A stretch of DNA of 11,611 nt from Candidatus Thalassarchaeaceae archaeon (GTDB taxonomy: Archaea; Thermoplasmatota; Poseidoniia; Poseidoniales; Thalassarchaeaceae): NCBI GenBank assembly GCA_030747885.1, contig JASLJW010000068.1:1-11611 (forward strand). The letters run 5' to 3'. The notes under the pieces are model-generated. The model did no database searches. It was not told the DNA's origin and saw nothing but the letters and a program-made list of their open reading frames with translations. Numbering within the stretch: the stretch's first letter is position 1; each line of letters opens with the position of its first letter. A program made the translations under genes and the position numbers. Below are positions 8,076 through 11,611 of this stretch, piece by piece.

Positions 8076-8615
8076 TCACTTCTGACGGTATTCCATGCGG
8101 ATCAAATCAGACTGACCGTTCAATTGTTCATTCCAAAAATCCTCAACAAGTTCACCATTTCTAGTCACCACTATCTCGTGAGTATCATCAACCTGATCCC
8201 AATCCCCATATGATTGAGGGAATTCTTCATCCCAAATCATGAACCAATGATTCAATGAAATGTTGATTTGAAATGGTGTCTCAACGTGAAGATATGCAGT
8301 TACATCCTGTGCAGATGCACCCTCACCGTACGGACGAGCATCATGTGTGTGAACGAATTTCATGCAATTATCATTAATTCCTGACCCTACATTTTCCAAT
8401 GGAGCGATTTGTTGTAAATCTCCATTTTCATCGGCAATCCAAATATCAACATAGATGTGATCGTGAGTGATTGCAGCACTATGGCCATTTAGGCATCCAT
8501 CTCTGATTCTTTCATCATCAGTAGTTACTCCAAAATCTTCGAAAACTACTGATACTGCAACGAATCCTAAAAACACAATTACGGCTGCAATCAGTATATT
8601 CTTCTCTGTGACCAT
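8076..8615 (-). CDS. Membrane-anchored outer-surface protein with Cys/His pattern, unknown function
   Basis: The 179-residue product starts with a single hydrophobic helix (about residues 6-25) after MVTEK, reading as an uncleaved signal anchor, so the remainder probably faces outside. The outer domain has a regular pattern: C41, H45, H51 and H53 in one block (CLNGHSAAITHDH), then C84 and the HTHD motif at 89-92, and finally LHVET at 109-113. This resembles small archaeal secreted proteins in which Cys, HTHD and HVE segments recur, suggesting metal binding or a disulfide between C41 and C84; this is inference. The segment after residue 120 is Trp- and acid-rich. No enzyme family is recognised. 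The gene has a TATA-like element about 50 bases upstream and converges on rtcB with a three-base gap. Confidence 0.8.
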   Translation of the reverse strand: MVTEKNILIAAVIVFLGFVAVSVVFEDFGVTTDDERIRDGCLNGHSAAITHDHIYVDIWIADENGDLQQIAPLENVGSGINDNCMKFVHTHDARPYGEGASAQDVTAYLHVETPFQINISLNHWFMIWDEEFPQSYGDWDQVDDTHEIVVTRNGELVEDFWNEQLNGQSDLIRMEYRQK

Positions 8616-8660
8616 GACCTACGGACATGGGGGGCTGTTTTCAATGGAACGGCCCAATAG

Positions 8661-8670
8661 TAAGTATATT
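8661..8670 (-). promoter_or_regulatory. Candidate TATA box for the surface-protein gene
   Basis: On the minus strand this reads AATATACTTA, the most TATA-like element between the 62-residue gene and the start at 8615. It would place transcription start near 8640, giving a leader of roughly 25 bases. No BRE element is clear, so the call is tentative. Confidence 0.35.
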
Positions 8671-8683
8671 CGACTTCTAGTAA

Positions 8684-8872
8684 TCACATACTGAATCGAC
8701 GTTTTGGATGATTCGGGATCATTGGGGCCGCACCTGTTTGAATTCCATCTGCTTCCTGCATGATGATTGTAAGTAGAGTATGAACTAATTCTCTTAATTC
8801 TTCCACTTCCGTTCGGAGTTCGTGCATTGATTCTCCTTCATTTGTTGTCTTATGCTCCACTGTTGCCGCCAT
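8684..8872 (-). CDS. Small hypothetical helical protein, 62 residues
   Basis: The product begins MAATVEHKTTNEGES, followed by an amphipathic helix MHELRTEVEELRELVHTLL (residues 16-34) with leucine and hydrophobic residues in heptad-like spacing, so a short coiled coil or helical dimer is likely. The tail is Pro- and Arg-rich and ends RRFSM. No family is recognised and no function is proposed. It is considered real because it fills an otherwise empty gap, has an ATGG start like other genes here, shows a charged/leucine pattern uncommon in random frames, and lies behind a TATA-like element. An internal ATG at residue 16 is a possible alternative start. The gene precedes the surface-protein gene by 68 bases on the same strand, with a candidate promoter of the latter between them. 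Confidence 0.55.
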   Translation of the reverse strand: MAATVEHKTTNEGESMHELRTEVEELRELVHTLLTIIMQEADGIQTGAAPMIPNHPKRRFSM

Positions 8873-8884
8873 TCAAATCCCATC

Positions 8885-8902
8885 TGAGGGGCTTATCCCT
8901 CA
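8885..8902 (-). repeat. Short hairpin in the leader of the 62-residue gene
   Basis: TGAGGG and CCCTCA form a six-bp inverted repeat around a six-base loop, 12 bases before the start at 8872. If the TATA-like element at 8926-8934 is used, this hairpin would sit at the very 5' end of the message. It might alternatively be an operator. Confidence 0.4.
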
Positions 8903-8925
8903 AGGCTAACGCCCATTGTTTATGG

Positions 8926-8934
8926 TCTATAAAC
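8926..8934 (-). promoter_or_regulatory. Candidate TATA box for the 62-residue gene
   Basis: On the minus strand this reads GTTTATAGA, close to the archaeal TTTATA core, and lies about 55 bases before the ATG at 8872. Expected transcription start is near 8905. It also lies downstream of tRNA-Thr, so it may separate the two units. Confidence 0.4.
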
Positions 8935-8993
8935 TTGCAATAATGTTCATTCTTAATATGCAGATTATAACAAATCTAATGATTCGCCAAGAG

Positions 8994-9065
8994 AGCCACT
9001 GGCGAGAATTGAACTCGCGACCTACGCCTTACCAAGGCGTCGCTATACCCCTAAGCCACAGTGGC
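8994..9065 (-). tRNA. tRNA-Thr (anticodon GGU)
   Basis: Reading the minus strand, a complete 72-base cloverleaf folds. The acceptor stem pairs GCCACTG with CAGTGGC over seven pairs. The D arm has the GGGGT loop, and the anticodon stem ACGCC/GGCGT closes the seven-base loop TTGGTAA, whose anticodon is GGT (GGU in RNA). The variable loop AGGTC has five bases. The T arm GCGAG/CTCGC has loop TTCAATT. The discriminator base is T, as is common in archaeal tRNA-Thr. The anticodon reads ACC and ACU codons. CCA is not encoded (CTC follows), so it must be added by a nucleotidyltransferase. No intron is present. Confidence 0.96.
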
Positions 9066-9090
9066 GTCAACCCCACGAATCGGGACCTTG

Positions 9091-9098
9091 GTTTAATC
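9091..9098 (-). promoter_or_regulatory. Candidate TATA box for tRNA-Thr
   Basis: GATTAAAC on the minus strand is centred about 29 bases before the tRNA 5' end, the spacing expected for an archaeal TATA box with transcription starting at or near the mature end. It is the only A/T-rich candidate at that distance. Confidence 0.4.
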
Positions 9099-9192
9099 GC
9101 TACGGAATTTGAAAAACAAATTAAGGACACTAAACTATCAAAAAACATAGCCCTGAGGGGAGGGGCGATTATTGAATTAACAAAATGATTCA

Positions 9193-9238
9193 TCGGCAGC
9201 GTGAAAACCCAAACCTGACTCGGAGCAAACGCTGCCGA
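9193..9238 (+). repeat. Perfect 10-bp inverted repeat in the tRNA-Ser leader
   Basis: TCGGCAGCGT at 9193-9202 is the exact reverse complement of ACGCTGCCGA at 9229-9238, with a 26-base spacer. The right arm includes the first five bases of mature tRNA-Ser (GCCGA), so in a precursor reaching back to 9193 the leader hairpin would compete with the acceptor stem. The rest of the 9066-9233 spacer holds A-rich stretches and a CCCTGAGGGGAGGGG segment; no protein gene is visible there. Confidence 0.8.
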
Positions 9239-9319
9239 GATCGCATAGCCTGGTATTGCGCATGACTGGAAATCATGTGGGATTTTCCCTCCGGAGTTCA
9301 AATCTCCGTCTCGGCGCCA
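9234..9319 (+). tRNA. tRNA-Ser (anticodon GGA), CCA encoded
   Basis: A class II tRNA with a long variable arm. The acceptor stem GCCGAGA pairs with TCTCGGC over seven pairs, followed by discriminator G, usual for serine, and an encoded CCA at 9317-9319. The D arm contains CCTGGT. The anticodon stem CATGA/TCATG closes loop CTGGAAA with anticodon GGA. The extra arm GGGA/TCCC is a four-bp hairpin. The T arm CGGAG/CTCCG closes TTCAAAT. It reads UCC and UCU codons. The mature body without CCA is 83 bases (9234-9316). It is divergent from tRNA-Thr and lies 52 bases before a membrane protein gene on the same strand, with which it may share a transcript. Confidence 0.96.
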
Positions 9320-9371
9320 TTCAAACGATAATCATCGGTGGATTCATGACCGGCCTTGTCTTGATGGAATC

Positions 9372-10526
9372 ATGAAAGAACGCGAGGTATACGACGGGAT
9401 TGAACTCCCCGACGAAATGCCGCGCCTTTCTGATGCAAAAATAATCACAAAAACCAGTCAATGGCATCCAAGATTAGAGTCAATGGACCGATTAATTGCT
9501 GAATTTCCGTACTTGTTCCTCTTGATTCGAGAAAACTGGACCAGAAGACATCTCCTTGCTATTTTGCTAGCCATTCTGGGTTCAATCGTAGGCGCATGGG
9601 ACTTGGGTATTGGTGAACTTGCAAGTGGGGGAGATTACAATTACATGGGTATCAATCTCCTCAATCCTGAAGCAGGAATTCTACAGGCTCACTCTATAGC
9701 GATTTTACTCACAATCCTAGCCGGTTTCCTGTGGATTGGATCCCTAGGAGTAAATTGGGTAATTTATCCACTAATGAGGTCGCATTCGTTCTATCTTATT
9801 GGAGGATTCATTGCGATACAAATTGGAATGATCTCCGCTCATACATCCTCTCCATCATTCCCCTCAGGAAATACTGGATTCTCAGATTACATCGGTCTAA
9901 TTGTAGCTGAATCAGTTTTGGCATTCATTTTGACTGTAATCATTCATCGATCTGCTACTGAAACAAGGGACCTACATGTTGAGATCCACCACTCTCATCC
10001 AGATCCTAGAGAACAAGAGAGAGCAATAAGAGATCATAGCCTTGGAGGGTGGACATTGATGTTGTTTGCATTCGCACTGATGGTCAATATCTCAGCATGG
10101 GCAGGCGTACACCATATTTCCCCACGTCCTCCATTTGAATCTTCACGATTGGCCACTTATTTCCTTCATCTCTTTTCGACATGGTTCGCAATTGTATTGT
10201 TCAATCTAATTCTATGGTATCCACAGTTCATGTTAGGAAGTAGTACAGTCACAATAGAATCCGAACGTGCAAGACAAACTAGTACAGCATCAATCGACGA
10301 GAATACTCCTGGTTCTTGTCCAAACTGTGGTGAAGCCAGCAATGCAAAAATTAGCGATGAAGGAATTATCATTGGGCCTTGTGAAGATGAAGATTGCAAT
10401 TCATGGAACCCTATAGGGCAAGATTGCAATGAATGTGGAAAAGTAATTCCAGCAGCGATATATTGTAATAAATGTGGACATGAATCCACAGTATCGGATC
10501 TATTTCCAGTAGAGGAGGCATGGTAA
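9372..10526 (+). CDS. Six-span membrane protein with two C-terminal zinc ribbons, unknown function
   Basis: A 384-residue protein. After an acidic N-terminus (about 1-55, predicted soluble) come roughly six membrane helices: about 59-78, 108-133, 138-156, 172-191, 226-246 and 263-284. A histidine cluster HVEIHHSHPDP lies at 202-212 between spans four and five, and HHISPRPPF at 247-255 follows span five. After a Ser/Thr linker the C-terminus carries two Cys4 units: C316/C319 with C337/C342, and C352/C355 with C365/C368 (CNECG ... CNKCGH), the pattern of double zinc ribbons. The ribbons are probably cytoplasmic. No catalytic family is recognised. The gene overlaps the next gene, a cysteine desulfurase, by one base (TAATG), suggesting co-expression. 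No Shine-Dalgarno site precedes the start and the gene begins 52 bases after tRNA-Ser. Confidence 0.85.
   Translation: MKEREVYDGIELPDEMPRLSDAKIITKTSQWHPRLESMDRLIAEFPYLFLLIRENWTRRHLLAILLAILGSIVGAWDLGIGELASGGDYNYMGINLLNPEAGILQAHSIAILLTILAGFLWIGSLGVNWVIYPLMRSHSFYLIGGFIAIQIGMISAHTSSPSFPSGNTGFSDYIGLIVAESVLAFILTVIIHRSATETRDLHVEIHHSHPDPREQERAIRDHSLGGWTLMLFAFALMVNISAWAGVHHISPRPPFESSRLATYFLHLFSTWFAIVLFNLILWYPQFMLGSSTVTIESERARQTSTASIDENTPGSCPNCGEASNAKISDEGIIIGPCEDEDCNSWNPIGQDCNECGKVIPAAIYCNKCGHESTVSDLFPVEEAW
10511..10518 (+). promoter_or_regulatory. Shine-Dalgarno site deciding the desulfurase start
   Basis: AGAGGAGG ends seven bases before the ATG at 10526. Another in-frame ATG at 10520 is only one base from the site, so 10526 is the better start. 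The site lies inside the end of the upstream membrane-protein gene. Confidence 0.7.
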
Positions 10527-11611
10527 TGAATCTAGAAGAACTGCGTAACTTGGTCCCGACAATTACTGAAGAGGGACCGATATATCTCGACAATGCATGC
10601 GTCACTCTAAGGCCACAGCCAGTCATTGATGCCATCAATCATTACTACACGCGTGAACCATCTTGCGGAGGCAGAAGTGCACACAAATGGGGAATGGCAG
10701 TAACAAGAACCGAATTCGCGGCTAGAGATGGAATTGCAAAACTAATCGGAGGGGAGGGGGCATCGGATGTAGTATTCAGTCGAAATACTACTCAAGCAAT
10801 CAATCAAGTCGCACATGGAATCAATTGGAATGATGGTGATGTTGTTGTGATTTCAGACAAAGAACACAATTCAAACTCAATTCCTTGGAGAATGCAAGAA
10901 GGTGTTGACGTCAAAGTTACAAAGACTGGTGAAGATGGTCGTTTTGATCTTGAAGATTTTGAAAACATCTGTTCAGAAGCAGGGAGGAATCTACGTATGG
11001 TAGCATTAGGACATTCACGGAATTTGGATGGCACATCTATTCCAGCAGAAGAATGTGGGAAAATCGCCCATGATCTCGATGCGATGTACCTCTTAGATGC
11101 TGCACAATCGGTACCACACCGACCAGTCGATATCAAGAAAATTGGTGCCGACTTTGTTGCATTTAGTATCCACAAAATGATGGGGCCATCTGGAATGGGT
11201 GCCCTAATTGGAACCACCGAAGGATTCGACAAACTTACTTCTATTGCAGCAGGTGGGCAAACGGTTTCCCATTCATCTCTAGATGGATTCACATTCAAGC
11301 CTGGAGCACCACATCTCGAAGGAGGTTTGGGGCATTATGCGGGATACTATGGTACCAATGCTGCAGTTGAGATTCTAAACCAATTATCAATGGAACAAGT
11401 CCATGAAAGAGAAGTTGCCATCAATCGAATAATCTCTGATGGAGTAAAAGATCTAGATGGCATGTCGATTATTGGACCTGAATCAGCAGAAGAAAGAGGT
11501 GGGATTACATCTATCTTAATGGATGGAAGAGACCCACATCAATTCTCAATGTTATTGGACGAAGCATTTGGGATATATGCAAGAAGTGGTCTTCATTGTG
11601 TTGACCCATGG
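10526..11611 (+). CDS. Cysteine desulfurase, SufS/CsdA-like (class V aminotransferase; 3' end cut by window)
   Basis: PLP enzyme that converts cysteine to alanine and holds the sulfur as an enzyme persulfide for Fe-S clusters and thio-modified tRNA. The 362 codons present cover most of a usual 400-residue protein. Seen in order: IYLDNAC near the N-terminus (19-25), the cofactor-loop region SRNTTQAIN (85-93), the ring-stacking histidine in DKEHNSNSIPW (H115), GHSRNLDGTSIP (162-173), LDAAQSVPH with D191, the PLP lysine K217 in FSIHKMMGPSGMGAL, and the persulfide cysteine C358 in ARSGLHCVDPW just before the edge. LDAAQ replaces the commoner VDGAQ, and LDNAC the usual LDNAA. Presence of the lysine and cysteine supports true desulfurase activity. 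No SufBCD or SufE is seen here; the partner may be the zinc-ribbon membrane protein or may lie to the right. Translationally coupled to the upstream gene. Confidence 0.92.
   Translation, partial: MNLEELRNLVPTITEEGPIYLDNACVTLRPQPVIDAINHYYTREPSCGGRSAHKWGMAVTRTEFAARDGIAKLIGGEGASDVVFSRNTTQAINQVAHGINWNDGDVVVISDKEHNSNSIPWRMQEGVDVKVTKTGEDGRFDLEDFENICSEAGRNLRMVALGHSRNLDGTSIPAEECGKIAHDLDAMYLLDAAQSVPHRPVDIKKIGADFVAFSIHKMMGPSGMGALIGTTEGFDKLTSIAAGGQTVSHSSLDGFTFKPGAPHLEGGLGHYAGYYGTNAAVEILNQLSMEQVHEREVAINRIISDGVKDLDGMSIIGPESAEERGGITSILMDGRDPHQFSMLLDEAFGIYARSGLHCVDPW

Noticed and set aside
9184..9219. Possible C/D-box guide RNA (ATGATT ... GTGAAA ... CTGA) before tRNA-Ser
   Set aside because: Boxes C and C' match the consensus poorly and only one good D box (CTGA) is present; the inverted repeat explains the region better.
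8916..9301. Two frames of about 90 residues (8916-9188 plus, 9029-9301 minus) across the tRNA region
   Set aside because: Both run through complete tRNA cloverleaves and translate tRNA sequence; not protein genes.
10804..11298. A 164-residue open frame on the minus strand opposite the cysteine desulfurase
   Set aside because: Entirely antisense to well-conserved PLP-enzyme sequence, with Ser/Pro/Ile-rich composition typical of a reverse frame.
1..11611. CRISPR array, insertion sequence, prophage or defence island
   Set aside because: No regularly spaced direct repeats, transposase, integrase, terminal repeats or known defence genes are seen; the window is mostly housekeeping genes.

Overview
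The window looks like a compact archaeal chromosome segment, most likely from a marine Group II euryarchaeon (Poseidoniales) or a relative. The reasons are an archaeal-type alanyl-tRNA synthetase, an archaeal-length RtcB RNA ligase, tRNA genes without bacterial-style operon context, very short intergenic gaps, and first genes that lack a Shine-Dalgarno site while genes inside operons have a strong one. The lineage is inferred from gene style; no ribosomal RNA or other decisive marker is present.

Layout from left to right. Positions 1-228 (minus) hold the N-terminal third of an electron transfer flavoprotein beta subunit, cut by the window edge. Behind it at 304-1023 (minus) is a CPBP-type intramembrane protease. 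Divergent from these, 1107-2090 (plus) is a cytosolic-type (type 2) NAD-dependent malate dehydrogenase. It is followed by a two-gene unit: a Nudix hydrolase with an extra N-terminal region (2152-2928) overlapping a Frag1/DRAM-like membrane protein (2925-3611). These converge on a 952-residue alanyl-tRNA synthetase (3616-6474, minus), which is divergent from RtcB (6591-8072, plus). RtcB converges on a membrane-anchored His/Cys-rich outer-surface protein (8076-8615, minus), preceded by a 62-residue small helical protein (8684-8872, minus).

The 8873-9371 stretch is an RNA-gene region with two divergent tRNA genes: tRNA-Thr(GGU) on the minus strand, without an encoded CCA, and tRNA-Ser(GGA) on the plus strand, with an encoded CCA. 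The tRNA-Ser leader holds a perfect 10-bp inverted repeat whose right arm enters the tRNA 5' end. To the right, 9372-10526 encodes a six-span membrane protein with two C-terminal zinc ribbons. It overlaps by one base a SufS-type cysteine desulfurase (10526 to the window end).

Functionally this is mainly housekeeping: translation (AlaRS, two tRNAs), RNA splicing and repair (RtcB), central carbon and electron flow (Mdh, EtfB) and sulfur mobilisation (SufS-like), mixed with uncharacterised membrane and surface proteins. I see no CRISPR array, insertion sequence, phage module or clear defence system. The points most worth a second look are the loss of the N-terminal zinc cysteines in AlaRS, the tRNA-Ser leader hairpin, the zinc-ribbon membrane protein coupled to the desulfurase, the His/Cys-patterned surface protein, and a shared ATGG start context at first genes.
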